A stretch of 64,000 nucleotides of DNA from Bordetella parapertussis (GCA_945862305.1 CAMAXF010000006.1:62001-126000), one strand, 5' to 3'. Counted from the stretch's first letter, positions 1 to 13,749 are shown. The notes: generated by a model from the sequence alone, not told the origin. A program made the numbers and translations.

Positions 1-209
1 GCAAGCACCAGGGTGGGCCCGGGCAGGCCGCCTTCACGCACGGCCCAGAGGTTTGTCACCTCACCAAAGGGCATGATCTCTGTTTGAAAGCCCAGGGGCT
101 GGAGACGGGATGCAATGAGCTCGCAGCAGCCTTCGTCTCGGGGGGTGACCGAGGGCCGGCGAATCAGTTCTCTGGCGAGGGCAACGGTTCGGGAGTCGGA
201 GGCCGGCAT
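1..209 (-). CDS. dapE: Succinyl-diaminopimelate desuccinylase, N-terminal part (runs off left edge)
   Basis: Only the first 69 residues are in the window, read from the reverse complement starting at the ATG at 209. DapE is the zinc-dependent enzyme that removes succinate from N-succinyl-L,L-diaminopimelate in lysine and meso-DAP synthesis. The visible N-terminus (LARELIRRPSVTP, then FGEVTNLWAV) matches the family start; the metal ligands lie beyond the edge. The start overlaps the end of the ArsC-like gene by 46 bases, and dapD is one gene further upstream, so the three form one operon. No other plausible start is visible nearby. The assignment rests on N-terminal similarity plus context. 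Confidence 0.85.
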   Translation of the reverse strand, partial: MPASDSRTVALARELIRRPSVTPRDEGCCELIASRLQPLGFQTEIMPFGEVTNLWAVREGGLPGPTLVL

Positions 210-559
210 GTCAAGAGACTTTCATAGAGTGGCTCTGAGAATCCTACGGCAAGCTGCTCGCCCCATTCCAGAATGGGCCGCTTGAGCAGCAGGGGATGCT
301 GCAGCAAGAGTTCGAGCGCAGTGGTCTGATCCACCACACCCTGTCGGATGGGCTCTGGCAGGCGTCGCCAGGTCAGTCCTCGCCGGTTGAGCAGGCTGTC
401 ATGGGGAATGTGCTTGAGCCACTCCAGCAGCTGGGCTTCATTCGGGGGCGCATTGCGAAGGTCGATGAAGTCGAATGCCACCCCGTGGGACGACAGCCAA
501 CGGCGCGCCTGGCGAACCTGGTCGCAGTTGGGAATGCCGTGGACGCGCGGGGTGGTCAT
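164..559 (-). CDS. ArsC/Spx-family reductase-like protein (YffB type)
   Basis: A 131-residue protein of the thioredoxin-fold ArsC/Spx family. It opens with VHGIPNCDQVRQARRWL, the family's N-terminal strand-Cys-helix with a single cysteine (Cys12) rather than a CxxC pair. Length is normal for the YffB subgroup (about 115-130 residues). The exact substrate of YffB-type proteins is not established; a glutathione-dependent reductase role has been proposed from structure. It lies 8 bases downstream of dapD and overlaps dapE, a placement also seen in other proteobacteria, where yffB precedes dapE. True arsenate reductase activity is unlikely from context. Confidence 0.85.
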   Translation of the reverse strand: MTTPRVHGIPNCDQVRQARRWLSSHGVAFDFIDLRNAPPNEAQLLEWLKHIPHDSLLNRRGLTWRRLPEPIRQGVVDQTTALELLLQHPLLLKRPILEWGEQLAVGFSEPLYESLLTCRPPTPEPLPSPEN

Positions 560-567
560 GCGTGTTT

Positions 568-1398
568 CTAGGCGCGCAGCAGCTCGTTGATGCTGGTCTT
601 GGCGCGGGTCTGCGCATCAACACGCTTGACGATGACCGCGCAGGCCAGGCTGTACTTGCCGTCATCGGAGGGCAGGCTGCCTGGGACCACGACGCTGCCA
701 GAGGGCACGCGGCCCATGTGAATCTCGCCGGTGGCCCGGTCGTAGATGCGGGTGGACTGGCCGATGAAGACGCCCATCGAGAGCACGGAGTTCTCTTCCA
801 CGATCACGCCTTCCACCACCTCCGAGCGGGCGCCGATGAAGCAGTTGTCTTCAATGATGGTGGGGTTGGCCTGCAGGGGCTCGAGCACGCCACCGATGCC
901 AACACCGCCCGAGAGGTGGACGTTCTTGCCGATCTGGGCGCAGGAGCCCACCGTGGCCCAGGTGTCCACCATGGTGCCTTCATCCACGTAGGCGCCAATG
1001 TTCACGTAGCTCGGCATGAGAATGACATTTCGCGCGAGGAAGCTGCCGCGGCGGGCCACTGCGGGCGGCACGATGCGAACGCCCAGGGCCTGAAGGGCGT
1101 CGGGGCTCCAGCCTTCAAACTTGGTGGGCACCTTGTCGAAGAATTGAAGGTCGCCGGCGTGCACGGGCTGGTTATCTGCAAGCCGAAAGCTCAGCAGCAC
1201 GGCCTTCTTGACCCATTGGTGCACGACCCAGGTGCCGTTTTGCTTGTTGGCCACCCGAAGGCTGCCGGCGTCCAGGCCCGCCAGCACTGTGTCGACCGCT
1301 GCCTTCACGTCTGCGGGGCAATTGCTGGGGCTGAACTGGGTGCGGTTCTCCCATGCGGCATCCAGAAGGTTGGCAAGTGTGTCGTGAGAGGTGGTCAT
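568..1398 (-). CDS. dapD: 2,3,4,5-tetrahydropyridine-2,6-dicarboxylate N-succinyltransferase
   Basis: DapD transfers succinyl from succinyl-CoA to tetrahydrodipicolinate in the lysine/meso-DAP pathway; it is a cytoplasmic trimer of left-handed beta-helix subunits. The open frame reaches further upstream, but I choose the ATG at 1398 (276 residues, the normal length) because AGGAG lies 7 bases before it; the ATG at 1404 is almost on top of that site. The middle carries hexapeptide repeats (for example [20 protein letters not shown] and [12 protein letters not shown]) and the C-terminus the usual [15 protein letters not shown]. It is the first visible gene of the dapD-arsC-like-dapE operon. Confidence 0.96.
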   Translation of the reverse strand: MTTSHDTLANLLDAAWENRTQFSPSNCPADVKAAVDTVLAGLDAGSLRVANKQNGTWVVHQWVKKAVLLSFRLADNQPVHAGDLQFFDKVPTKFEGWSPDALQALGVRIVPPAVARRGSFLARNVILMPSYVNIGAYVDEGTMVDTWATVGSCAQIGKNVHLSGGVGIGGVLEPLQANPTIIEDNCFIGARSEVVEGVIVEENSVLSMGVFIGQSTRIYDRATGEIHMGRVPSGSVVVPGSLPSDDGKYSLACAVIVKRVDAQTRAKTSINELLRA

Positions 1399-1414
1399 GT
1401 CCATGCTCCTGGTC

Positions 1415-1837
1415 TTAAGGTTCTCGGGTGGAGGGCTCGCTCGGGAATGCGCCGAGGTCGACCCGGGTGGGGGGCTGCCAGCCTGGCGCGCGATGCTCCA
1501 CCACCACGGTGGTGAAGATGCCGCCGCGCACATACCACTTGGCCGTGAGCCGAAGAAAGTGTGGTGAGCAGGCCGCCACGAGGTCGTCTGCAATCTGGTT
1601 GGTCACCGCCTCGTGGAAGGCACCCTGGTCGCGAAAGGACCACATGTAGAGCTTGAGCGACTTGAGCTCGACGTTGCGCTGGTCCGGGAAGTAGTCGATG
1701 GTGAAGTGGGCAAAGTCGGGCTGGCCTGTGAGTGGGCACAGGCAGGTGAACTCCGGAACCTCAAAATGGACGTGATAAGGACGTTCGGGTTTGGGGTTGG
1801 GGAAGGTCTCGAGGGTTTTGGAGGGTAGGGTTGCCAT
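1415..1837 (-). CDS. queF: NADPH-dependent 7-cyano-7-deazaguanine reductase (preQ0 reductase)
   Basis: QueF reduces the nitrile of preQ0 to the amine of preQ1 in queuosine tRNA modification. At 140 residues this is the short, single-domain form, related to GTP cyclohydrolase I (T-fold). The catalytic signature [13 protein letters not shown] is present: Cys34 matches the thioimide-forming cysteine and Asp41 the conserved acid. The NADPH-binding QueF motif follows ([18 protein letters not shown]). A GAGG sequence 8 bases before the ATG can serve as ribosome binding site. It stops 16 bases before dapD and is divergent from smc. I see no preQ1 riboswitch upstream. Confidence 0.97.
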   Translation of the reverse strand: MATLPSKTLETFPNPKPERPYHVHFEVPEFTCLCPLTGQPDFAHFTIDYFPDQRNVELKSLKLYMWSFRDQGAFHEAVTNQIADDLVAACSPHFLRLTAKWYVRGGIFTTVVVEHRAPGWQPPTRVDLGAFPSEPSTREP

Positions 1838-1932
1838 AAATCGGCCTCAAAGCCGTGCGTTATTGGTTTTTAGTCGAAATTAGACGGAAGTTACTGATTT
1901 TTGGCGCCACTTAGGGCCGACTTCTCGAGTGC

Positions 1933-1939
1933 TATTATA
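1933..1939. promoter_or_regulatory. Overlapping divergent -10 elements for queF (minus) and smc (plus)
   Basis: The sequence CTATTATAG is almost palindromic. On the minus strand it gives a perfect TATAAT (1939-1934) about 95 bases before the queF start. On the plus strand it gives TATTAT (1933-1938), preceded by an extended -10 TG at 1930-1931, about 27 bases before the smc start. The -35 regions are weak on both strands (TTAGGG at 1911 for smc), which fits extended -10 promoters. Promoter function is inferred. Confidence 0.5.
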
Positions 1940-1965
1940 GCGCAGCGTCCTTCCACCAACGATCC

Positions 1966-4900
1966 GTGCGACTCACTCAACTCCGCCTCTCCGGCTTCAA
2001 ATCCTTCGTCGACCCCACCAGCCTGCAGGTTTCGCGGCAGTTGGTGGGCATCGTTGGCCCCAATGGATGCGGCAAGTCCAATGTGATTGATGCCGTGCGT
2101 TGGGTGCTGGGCGAGTCTCGCGCCGCCGAGTTGCGCGGCGAGAACATGCAAGACGTCATTTTCAACGGCTCGGGTGCCCGCAAGCCGGCGGGCCGCGCCA
2201 GCGTTGAACTGATCTTCGACAACAGTGCGGGTCGCCTGGGCGGCCCCTGGGGCCGATTCGCAGAGCTCTCGGTCAAGCGTGTGCTGTCTCGCGATGGCCA
2301 GTCCACTTATCAGATCAATGGGCAGGCCGTTCGGCGCAAGGACGTCTACGACGTGTTCCTGGGCACGGGCCTCGGCCCCCGCGCCTACGCCATCATCGGC
2401 CAGGGCATGATCTCCAGGGTCATTGAATCCAAGCCCGAAGAGCTTCGCGTCTTCCTGGAAGAGGCGGCTGGCGTGTCGAAGTACCGCGAACGTCGCCGTG
2501 AGACCGAGCACCGCCTCTCCGATGCCAAAGAGAACCTCTCCCGTGTGGATGACATTCGCATCGAGCTGCAAGGCCGGCTCGAGCAACTCGAGGGGCAGGC
2601 GGAGATTGCATCCACCTATCAACAGAAGACCGATGAGCGCTCGGGCAAACAGTCGCTGCTGCTGGCCATTCGTCGACATGAGTCCAAGGTGGCCTTGGAG
2701 GCCCATGAGGCTGAGCGCCAACGGCTTTTAACGTCGCTCGAAGCCCTTCAGGCAGACGTCCGCTCTCAGGAGCGGCAGCTCGAAGAGGCCCGTCAGGCGG
2801 CTGAGTCTGCCCAAGCAGTCTCCCAGGCCGCCCAGGCGAGCCTGTATGAAATCAACACCGACATTGCCCGCCAAGAGACAGAGGATCGCGGCCATGTGCA
2901 GGCCCGAGACAAGGCGGTGGCGGCCATCCAGGTCCTGACCCTCACGCTCGAGGGGATGCTGGCCGAGTCCGAACAGATTCAACAGGCCGTCGTGGAGGCT
3001 CAGGCAGCCCTGGCCGAGTGCCAGTTGGCCTGTGAGCGGCTCGATGCCAAGGCGCAGGCAGCCCGAGTGGCCCTGGCACCAGACGAGGCGGAGCTCGATG
3101 CGATGCAGGGCCGGCTCACCGAGGCTCGGGCCACGCTTGCGGCGGCCCAGGCCGATGCGCGGGCCCTCGATGCCCGGCAACAGGAACTTCAGCGGCAGCA
3201 GTCCGACTGGCAGTCACAGCTTGAGCGCCTGGAGCAGGAGCGGGCCTCCATGGAGCGTCTCGACCCGACCGCCTTGGCCTCTATTCTTGCGCAGCAGCGT
3301 GAGGCAGAGGCCCTTGCCCAGCAGTCTGCAGCGGCGGTGGTCAGCCATCAGTCGGCGCTCGACGCAGCAGCCCTGGCCCACGAGGCTGCCCAGCAGGCGT
3401 GGACTCAGGCCCGAGCAGCACAGGATGCAGCGGTTGCGCAGTGGCATGCCCAGCGTGATTTATTGCGGCAGCTCGAGGCCAATGAACAGCTCGACCCTTG
3501 GCTCGAGCAGCAGGCCTGGGGCCAGGTGGGGCGGCTGTGGTCTGCCCTGCGTGTGGCTGATGGCTGGCAAGATGCCATTGGGGGCCTGCTCGCCGATCGT
3601 CTGGGCGCAGCATTGCTTCAGCTCGACGCAAACCGCTCGCAAGCCCTCTCTGGCCTCAAGCCGCCCGCTCGTCTGCATGTGGTCGATGGTCAAGGGCCCG
3701 CCGCTTCCGCTGGGACCCAGCCTGCTGGGCCATGGAAACCGCTGGCGAGCGTGGTGCTCGGCGATGATGCAGCCGCCTCGGCCGCCCGCCACTGGCTGGC
3801 AGGGCTGGCCATGGCGGAGTCGTTCGATGAGGCCCTGGCCCAGCGCGCCAGCCTGCCGGATGGCCTCACCCTCGTCACCCAGTCTGGCGATCAGGTGTCT
3901 CGCCACCATGTCACCCTGTCCGGTGCATCCGGAGACAGCAGCGCGGCCACACAGGTGAATGTGCTGGCCCTGAGAGACCGCGTGGCCTCCCTCGAGCGGG
4001 CCCAGCGCGCAGCGGAGATTCATTTTCAAGAGGCAGACCGGCAGCTCAAAGACCTCGAGGGTCGTCTGGCGGCAGCCCGCCAGGGTCGACAGCAGGCCGG
4101 TGAATCAGAGACCCGTGCACGTGCGCGCGCCCATGAATTGGAACTGGCCGCTGTTCGGCTGCAGGAGAAGCAAACCCGCCTGGAGTCGGCCGAGCAAGAC
4201 CTCGCCAGAGGCGTGGCCGAGCGGCAGGCAGGCCTCGAGACCTGTTCCGAGCGCCTTCGGGCATTGTCGGCTGAGCGGTCCGCGTCGTCCGAGTTGCTGG
4301 CTGGCCTGGAGTCACAGGTGAGTGAGCTGGTTGCCACACAGGCCAGCAGTGCCGAGACCGTGGCCTCGCTGCGCGCGGCCTGTGCGGCCGTTGAGCGCGA
4401 ACTGCAGGAGCAGCGGCTTCAGGAGCGCTCCAATCAGGAACGCACGCATCGGCTGTCAGACCAGCTCGAAGACCTGGCGCGTCGTCAGGAAGAATCACGC
4501 GAGCGGCTGGCGCAATTGGCCGCCGAGCGGGCGGCTGCTGAGCAGGGCCTGGCCCAGAGCCCCCTTCAGCACAAGCTCTCCGAGCGCGTTGCCCGAGAGG
4601 CTGCCCTGCAGGATGCGCGTCGCGTGGCCGATGAGGCCGCCCACAACCTTCGCCAACTCGATGAGCATCGCCTCTCGCTCGAGCGGCAGGCCATCCCCAT
4701 CCGCGATCAGCTCTCGCAGGCCGATGCATCCCGTGCGGGCGCGCTGGCCACGATCGAGCAGATCGAGCAGCAGACGGCCGATCAGTCGATTTCGCTGGAG
4801 GCTGTTGTGGGCCAGTGGCCCAATGGGCTGCCACCGCCAGACCTCCCAAGGCCCTCCACCTTGCAGACCGACATCAATCGGCTGGGTCGTGAGATTGAGG

Positions 4901-5523
4901 CCTTGGGCCCGGTGAACCTCGCCGCCCTCCAAGAGCTTGAGCAAGGGCGCGAGCGCAAAGGATTTCTCGATGCGCAGGCGGCAGACCTCCTGTCGGCTGT
5001 GGAGACACTCGAAGATGCCATTCGCAAGATCGACCGAGAGAGCCGGGCGCTCCTACAGTCAACCTACGACACGGTGAACCAGAACTTCTCAGACCTCTTC
5101 CCGCGGCTCTTTGGCGGCGGCGAGGCCAGGCTGGTCCTCACCGGTGAGGAGATTCTCGACAGCGGCGTGCAGGTCATGGCCCAGCCCCCGGGCAAGAAGA
5201 ACGCCACGATTCACCTGCTCTCGGGTGGCGAGAAGGCGCTGACGGCCACGGCCCTGGTCTTTGCCTTGTTCCAGTTAAACCCTGCGCCGTTCTGCCTTCT
5301 CGACGAGGTGGATGCACCGCTCGATGACCCGAATACCGAGCGGCTCTGTGGCCTGATCAAAGAAATGTCGGCCGTGACCCAATTCATTTTCATCACCCAC
5401 AACAAGATCGCCATGGGATTGGCGGAGCACCTTGTTGGCGTGACCATGCAGGAGCAGGGCGTCTCAAGGCTGGTGGCCGTCGACCTCGAGTCCGCCAACG
5501 CCTTGGTCCAAGAGGCGGCCTAG
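1966..5523 (+). CDS. smc: Chromosome segregation ATPase SMC
   Basis: SMC (1185 residues) is the ATPase of the bacterial condensin, which compacts DNA and helps separate sister chromosomes. The N-terminal head has Walker A GPNGCGKSN at residues 31-39. Long Glu/Gln/Ala-rich coiled coils flank a hinge at roughly residues 500-660 (LWSALRVADGWQDAIGGLL and following). The C-terminal head has the ABC signature LLSGGEKALTA from residue 1084 and Walker B CLLDEVDAPLDD. The start is GTG at 1966; MRLTQLRLSGFKSFVDPT is the standard family beginning. It is followed by zipA and ligA, an order common in Burkholderiales. No scpA or scpB is in this window. Confidence 0.98.
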   Translation: MRLTQLRLSGFKSFVDPTSLQVSRQLVGIVGPNGCGKSNVIDAVRWVLGESRAAELRGENMQDVIFNGSGARKPAGRASVELIFDNSAGRLGGPWGRFAELSVKRVLSRDGQSTYQINGQAVRRKDVYDVFLGTGLGPRAYAIIGQGMISRVIESKPEELRVFLEEAAGVSKYRERRRETEHRLSDAKENLSRVDDIRIELQGRLEQLEGQAEIASTYQQKTDERSGKQSLLLAIRRHESKVALEAHEAERQRLLTSLEALQADVRSQERQLEEARQAAESAQAVSQAAQASLYEINTDIARQETEDRGHVQARDKAVAAIQVLTLTLEGMLAESEQIQQAVVEAQAALAECQLACERLDAKAQAARVALAPDEAELDAMQGRLTEARATLAAAQADARALDARQQELQRQQSDWQSQLERLEQERASMERLDPTALASILAQQREAEALAQQSAAAVVSHQSALDAAALAHEAAQQAWTQARAAQDAAVAQWHAQRDLLRQLEANEQLDPWLEQQAWGQVGRLWSALRVADGWQDAIGGLLADRLGAALLQLDANRSQALSGLKPPARLHVVDGQGPAASAGTQPAGPWKPLASVVLGDDAAASAARHWLAGLAMAESFDEALAQRASLPDGLTLVTQSGDQVSRHHVTLSGASGDSSAATQVNVLALRDRVASLERAQRAAEIHFQEADRQLKDLEGRLAAARQGRQQAGESETRARARAHELELAAVRLQEKQTRLESAEQDLARGVAERQAGLETCSERLRALSAERSASSELLAGLESQVSELVATQASSAETVASLRAACAAVERELQEQRLQERSNQERTHRLSDQLEDLARRQEESRERLAQLAAERAAAEQGLAQSPLQHKLSERVAREAALQDARRVADEAAHNLRQLDEHRLSLERQAIPIRDQLSQADASRAGALATIEQIEQQTADQSISLEAVVGQWPNGLPPPDLPRPSTLQTDINRLGREIEALGPVNLAALQELEQGRERKGFLDAQAADLLSAVETLEDAIRKIDRESRALLQSTYDTVNQNFSDLFPRLFGGGEARLVLTGEEILDSGVQVMAQPPGKKNATIHLLSGGEKALTATALVFALFQLNPAPFCLLDEVDAPLDDPNTERLCGLIKEMSAVTQFIFITHNKIAMGLAEHLVGVTMQEQGVSRLVAVDLESANALVQEAA

Positions 5524-5527
5524 CCCC

Positions 5528-9343
<3,816 letters not shown>

Positions 9344-9347
<4 letters not shown>

Positions 9348-11992
9348 GGGCGCTGGCCCTCGAGCATCCGGAGCAGGGCCGCCTCGAGTGCCACGCGCTC
9401 GCGCTCTGTCGATAGATTCTGTGGTGTGACTAAGAAGGTGTCCTCCACCCGCTCGCCAAGGGTTGTGATTCGGGCTGAGCGCAGCTCGACCTGATGATCG
9501 GCCATGGCCCTTGCGATCCGGTAGAGCAGTCCCGGGCGGTCTGTGGTCGTGATCGACAAGGTGAGGTAGCGGCTCGCGTCGTCTCCCGAAATAGAAACCT
9601 GGGTGTGCACTGGGAAGTGCTTGGAGAGTCGAGACCGCCGGCCTTCGGAGGGTGACCCGAGTGGGGCACGGCGGGTGAGATGCTCGGAGAGGCCGGCCTC
9701 GATGAGGCTCAGCATGGTTCGCTCGTTGCCATCCAGTCCGCTGCTGTCAATCAAGAATGAGTCGAGGACATGCCCGCCACGGGTGGTGTAGATGCGCGCA
9801 TCGAGAATCGGGAGTGCATGCCGATCGAGGTACTCGGTGATGCGGGCGAAGAGGGCGGGTTCATCCCGCTGGTAGACCAGCACCTGTATGGCATCGGTGT
9901 CCTCGGACTGCCGGGCCGAGACCACCGATGCAGCCGGCTGCTGCGGCGCACGGCGCGCGAGTGCGCGTGCATGCCAGGCGATGTCGGATGCCGAGTGGGC
10001 CATGAAGTACTGGAGGTCCAGGCCATTCCAGAACTGCCGTGTGAGGTCGAGGTCTTGGGCATGGAGCATGAGGATGCGCTCGGCCTGTGAACGTTTGGCC
10101 TGGGTCTGGTCCTCGGGCAGCACTGCAGCGGCCCCGCCGGGTTCGGCCTGCAGCAGCAGGGCCTGGGTCTGCTTGAAGAGGTCGTCGAGCAGTTTGGCCT
10201 TCCAGTTGTTCCAGACCTTTGGGCTCGTGCCCCGGATGTCTGCAACTGTGAGCAAATAAAGCGCCTGCAGTCGATGAACGCTGCCCACGGTGTTGGCGAA
10301 ACGGCGGATCACATCGGGGTCTGCGAGGTCCTCCTTCTGCGCCACAGAGGACATCGTGAGGTGATGTCGAACCAGGAATGCGAGCAGGTCGGCCGTGGAC
10401 TGGTCGAGTCCGTACTGACGACAGAATCGGCGCACCTCGGCCTCGCCGAGCTCGGAGTGGTCCCCGCCGCGGCCTTTGGCAATGTCGTGGAAGAGGGCAG
10501 CCAGGTAGAGCCGCCAGGGCTCCTGGAAGCCCGACATGAGCGCGGTGAGCGATGGAAACTCATGGGCATGCTCGGGCATGGTGAACCGACGAAGGTTTCG
10601 AATCACCTGCAGGATGTGCTGGTCGACGGTGTAGACATGAAAGAGGTCGTGCTGCATCTGACCCACGATCCGCCGAAAGACGGGCAGGAGGCGGCCGAGG
10701 ATGCCGAGGTCGTTCATGGTCCGCAAGGCATGCACGATGCCCCGAGGTGATTTGAGAATCTCCAGGAACAAGGCCCGGTGGGCGGGCTGCTCACGGAAGC
10801 CCCGGTTGACCTGGTCTCGGGCGTTCCAGAGCGCTCGCAGGGTTCGGGCCGTCATGCCGCGGCGGCTCGAGGACCTGCACAGCCAGACGAAGGCTTCAAG
10901 GATTGCGGTGGGCCGACGCGTGAAGAGGGCCTCGTCGTGGATGTCGATGAGGCCACGCACCTCGAAGAAGTCGTCATCGAGTGGCCGTGGCTGGGCTGGC
11001 ACATCGCGCTGGCCCGAGTCAGGCCGAACCATGTGGGGCTCCAGATTGGCCAGCAGCATGGAGGTCACCTGGCGGACAAGCTTGGCTGCGCGGTAATACC
11101 GCTGCATCAGGGCCTCGCTCTTGCGTTTGCCAGCCGCGGCTTCAAAGCCCATGCGCTCGGCCACCACGGTTTGTAGGTCGAAGACCAGCCGGTCTTCTCG
11201 GCGGCCAGCCGCCAGGTGGAGCTGAGCCCGCACCGTGAGCAGCACCTGCTCCTGTTGCTGAAGTTGGCTGGCCTCATGTGCGGTGATGAGCCCCGCCTGT
11301 GCGAGTTCACCCCAGCCACGGCCAAGGCCATGGGCCGAGGCGACCCACGAGATCACCTGCAGGTCGCGAAGTCCACCAGGGCTCTCTTTGACATTGGGCT
11401 CAAGGGCATAAGGCGTGTCTTGGAATCGGATGTGCCGCTGGCGCATCTCCAACAGCTTGCCCTCGGAGAACCGATGCCGATCCACACCGCCTCGCCACTG
11501 GGCCTGGAGCCGCTCGAGCATCTCGGGACGCCCGCTGAGCAGCCGCGACTCGAGCAAGGCTGTGGCCACGGTGAGGTCTTGCGAGGCCTGAATGGCGCAG
11601 TCTTCCAGGCTGCGAAGGCTGTGTCCTGCATCCAGACCGCTGTCCCAAAGGCTGGTGAGGAACGTCGAGAGTGGCCCCTCGATGGCGGTTGCATCCGTCT
11701 GGTCGTCGAGCAGGATGAGCAGGTCGATGTCGGAGAAGGGCGCCAGCTCACCGCGGCCATAGCCGCCCACCGCCAGAAGGCTCGCACCCCGCATGCCAGC
11801 ATCCGACCAGAGCGCCAGGATGATGTGGTCGATCTCCCTGGACAACTGACGCATGAGCGTCATGGGCCGCCCCTTGGCGGCCCAGCCGTCTGCATTGCGT
11901 TGTCTTGCAGCCGCGACGGCGGCCTTGGCGCTGGCCGCTGTGATGGGCGCGTTGGCCTCAGCCGCTGATGGGCTCAGTGGTCTGGCGGCCAT
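9344..11992 (-). CDS. glnD: [Protein-PII] uridylyltransferase / uridylyl-removing enzyme
   Basis: GlnD (882 residues) senses glutamine and adds or removes UMP on PII proteins, controlling nitrogen assimilation. Domains in order: nucleotidyltransferase domain ([19 protein letters not shown], near residues 77-95); linker; HD phosphohydrolase domain ([18 protein letters not shown]) for UMP removal; and two C-terminal ACT domains that bind glutamine (the last holds [18 protein letters not shown]). The start overlaps the end of map by 35 bases, so the genes are co-transcribed; map-glnD next to rpsB-tsf is common in proteobacteria. An internal ATG at the [12 protein letters not shown] position would give a shorter protein. 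Confidence 0.97.
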
Positions 11993-12785
11993 GGGCGCGT
12001 CCCCAGTCGGGGCTGCCCTCGGAGAGTGTCAGCACCTCAAAGCCGTCGGCCGTGACCAGCACCGTGTGCTCCCACTGGGCCGACAGGCTATGGTCTTTGG
12101 TGACAATGGTCCAGCCATCGGAGAGTTCGCGAATCTCGGGCCGTCCGGCATTGATCATGGGCTCGATGGTGAATGTCATGCCGGGTGAGAGGCGCAGCCC
12201 CGTGCCGGGACGGCCGTAGTGCAAGACTTGAGGGTCCTCATGGAAGACCTTGCCAATGCCATGGCCACAGAACTCGCGAACGATCGAGAAGCCGTGGCTC
12301 TCGGCGTGGCGCTGAATGGCATGACCGATGTCACCGAGCGACTTTCCAGGTGCCACCTGTTCAATGCCCATCCACATGGCTGCATGGGTCACCTCGCTCA
12401 GGCGGCGGGCAGCCACAGAGGGCTGTCCCACGTAAAACATCCGGCTGGTGTCGCCGTGGTAGCCGTCTTTGATGACTGTGATGTCGATGTTGACGACATC
12501 GCCGGCCTTCAACACCTTGGGGCCGGGAACTCCATGGCAGACCTGATGGTTCACCGAGGTGCAGATGGACTTGGGGTAGGGCGAGTAGCCCGGGGGGCAG
12601 TAATTGAGCGGCGCGGGAATGGTGCCCTGAACGGACACCATGTGGTCATGGCAGAGTTGGTCGAGCTCTTCGGTGGTCACGCCGGGCCGCACATGTGGCG
12701 TGATGAAGTCCAGGACTTCCGAGGCCAGACGCCCGGCAAGGCGCATGCCTTCGATGTCTTGAGGTGATTTGATAGAAACAGCCAT
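11958..12785 (-). CDS. map: Methionine aminopeptidase, type I
   Basis: Map (275 residues) removes the initiator methionine from nascent proteins and is normally essential. The pita-bread fold residues are recognisable: metal-binding aspartates in VNIDITVIKDGYHGDTSRMF, the histidine in EFCGHGIGKVFHEDP, and glutamates in FTIEPM and near HSLSAQWEHTVLVT. Length is slightly above the E. coli protein (264). No Shine-Dalgarno is visible; instead a TATTTT hexamer ends 8 bases before the ATG, so the mRNA may be leaderless. It is divergent from rpsB and overlaps glnD downstream. Confidence 0.97.
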   Translation of the reverse strand: MAVSIKSPQDIEGMRLAGRLASEVLDFITPHVRPGVTTEELDQLCHDHMVSVQGTIPAPLNYCPPGYSPYPKSICTSVNHQVCHGVPGPKVLKAGDVVNIDITVIKDGYHGDTSRMFYVGQPSVAARRLSEVTHAAMWMGIEQVAPGKSLGDIGHAIQRHAESHGFSIVREFCGHGIGKVFHEDPQVLHYGRPGTGLRLSPGMTFTIEPMINAGRPEIRELSDGWTIVTKDHSLSAQWEHTVLVTADGFEVLTLSEGSPDWGRAHGRQTTEPISG

Positions 12786-12798
12786 AACTTGTTAAAAT
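12769..12798 (+). promoter_or_regulatory. Sigma-70-type promoter of the rpsB-tsf operon
   Basis: TTGATA (12769-12774) and TAAAAT (12793-12798) are separated by 18 bases; each matches five of six consensus positions, the best promoter I see in the window. The -35 lies inside the map coding region. Transcription from about 12805 would leave a leader of about 120 bases before rpsB, a possible site for S2 feedback as known in E. coli; I could not define a specific S2-binding fold. Confidence 0.7.
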
Positions 12799-12799
12799 A
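12794..12799 (-). promoter_or_regulatory. Possible -10 element of map, overlapping the rpsB -10
   Basis: Read on the minus strand, TATTTT is followed by 8 bases and then the map ATG at 12785. It shares five of six base pairs with the rpsB -10 on the other strand. A convincing -35 is not visible. If used, transcription would begin at or next to the start codon. Confidence 0.35.
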
Positions 12800-12927
12800 C
12801 CGTGTTTTTCCTTAATCCATGTGGCCTTTTGCCGGGCCGCGAGGCGGACGAGCGCAAGGGTGTCTTTACAGCATTGTGTGTCTAGACCGAGCCAGTCCGT
12901 CAACCCTTAACCCTTGCTGGAGCGATT

Positions 12928-13680
12928 ATGTCTGTTTCAATGCGTGAAATGTTGGAAGCTGGTGTCCATTTTGGTCACCAGACTCGGTTCTGGAACCCCC
13001 GCATGGCCCCCTATATTTTTGGCCATCGCAACAAAATCCACATCATCAATCTCGAGAGCACCGTGGCCAACATGGCCGATGCCCTCAAGTTCGTGAGGCA
13101 GTTGTCTTCACGCCGCGGCACCATCATGTTCGTGGGCACCAAACGGGCCTCACGCGAGATCATTCAAGAAGAGGCCACCCGCGCCGGCATGCCCTATGTC
13201 GACCAGCGCTGGCTCGGCGGCATGCTCACCAACTTCAAAACGGTCAAGACCTCGATCAAGCGCCTCAAAGACATGGAAGCCCTGATGGCCGAAGGCGGGC
13301 TCGAGCGCATGTCCAAGAAAGAGGCGCTTTCGTTTGGCCGTGAACTCGAGAAGCTCAACAAGACCCTCGGCGGCATCAAGGACATGTCCGGACTGCCCGA
13401 CGCCATGTTCATCGTCGATGTCGGCTATCACAAGATTGCCCTGCAAGAGGCGAACAAGCTGGGCATCCCAGTGGTGGCGGTGGTCGATACCAACCATTCC
13501 CCCGAAGGCGTGGACTACGTCATTCCCGGCAACGACGACGCGAGCCGAGCGGTTCGCCTCTACGCCCGCGGTGTGGCCGATGCCATTCTCGAGGGCCGGC
13601 ACGAGGCTGTGGCCGATGTGGTGGCTGCAGTCCAGGCGTCCGAGGAATTCGTGGAGCTCAGTGAAGGGCAGGCGAGCTGA
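12928..13680 (+). CDS. rpsB: 30S ribosomal protein S2
   Basis: S2 (250 residues) is a late-assembling protein of the small subunit that also represses its own operon in E. coli. The sequence is a full-length match to the family: [20 protein letters not shown] at the start, then [19 protein letters not shown] and [16 protein letters not shown] segments, and [20 protein letters not shown] near the end. The ATG at 12928 is preceded by GGAG, 4 bases upstream. It is followed by a strong intrinsic-terminator hairpin and then tsf, the usual partner. Confidence 0.98.
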   Translation: MSVSMREMLEAGVHFGHQTRFWNPRMAPYIFGHRNKIHIINLESTVANMADALKFVRQLSSRRGTIMFVGTKRASREIIQEEATRAGMPYVDQRWLGGMLTNFKTVKTSIKRLKDMEALMAEGGLERMSKKEALSFGRELEKLNKTLGGIKDMSGLPDAMFIVDVGYHKIALQEANKLGIPVVAVVDTNHSPEGVDYVIPGNDDASRAVRLYARGVADAILEGRHEAVADVVAAVQASEEFVELSEGQAS

Positions 13681-13700
13681 GGTTGGCCGCCTGTTCCATG

Positions 13701-13724
13701 GGGGCTCTCGGGCCCCTTTTTTTT
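13701..13724 (+). terminator. Intrinsic terminator/attenuator between rpsB and tsf
   Basis: A GC-rich hairpin (GGGGCT paired with GGCCCC, five G-C pairs plus one G-U, 4-base loop) at 13701-13716 is followed by eight T residues at 13717-13724. It sits between two genes that must both be expressed, so it probably acts as a partial terminator lowering tsf relative to rpsB. I see no separate strong promoter between it and tsf. Confidence 0.8.
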
Positions 13725-13749
13725 AACGATTGTTGTGGAGAGTAAAGAG

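Noticed and set aside
1838..1930. preQ1 riboswitch upstream of queF
   Set aside because: The region has a short A-rich run, but I cannot build the hairpin with A-rich pseudoknot tail of a preQ1-I aptamer; the GGCTTTGAGGCC near the start is too small.
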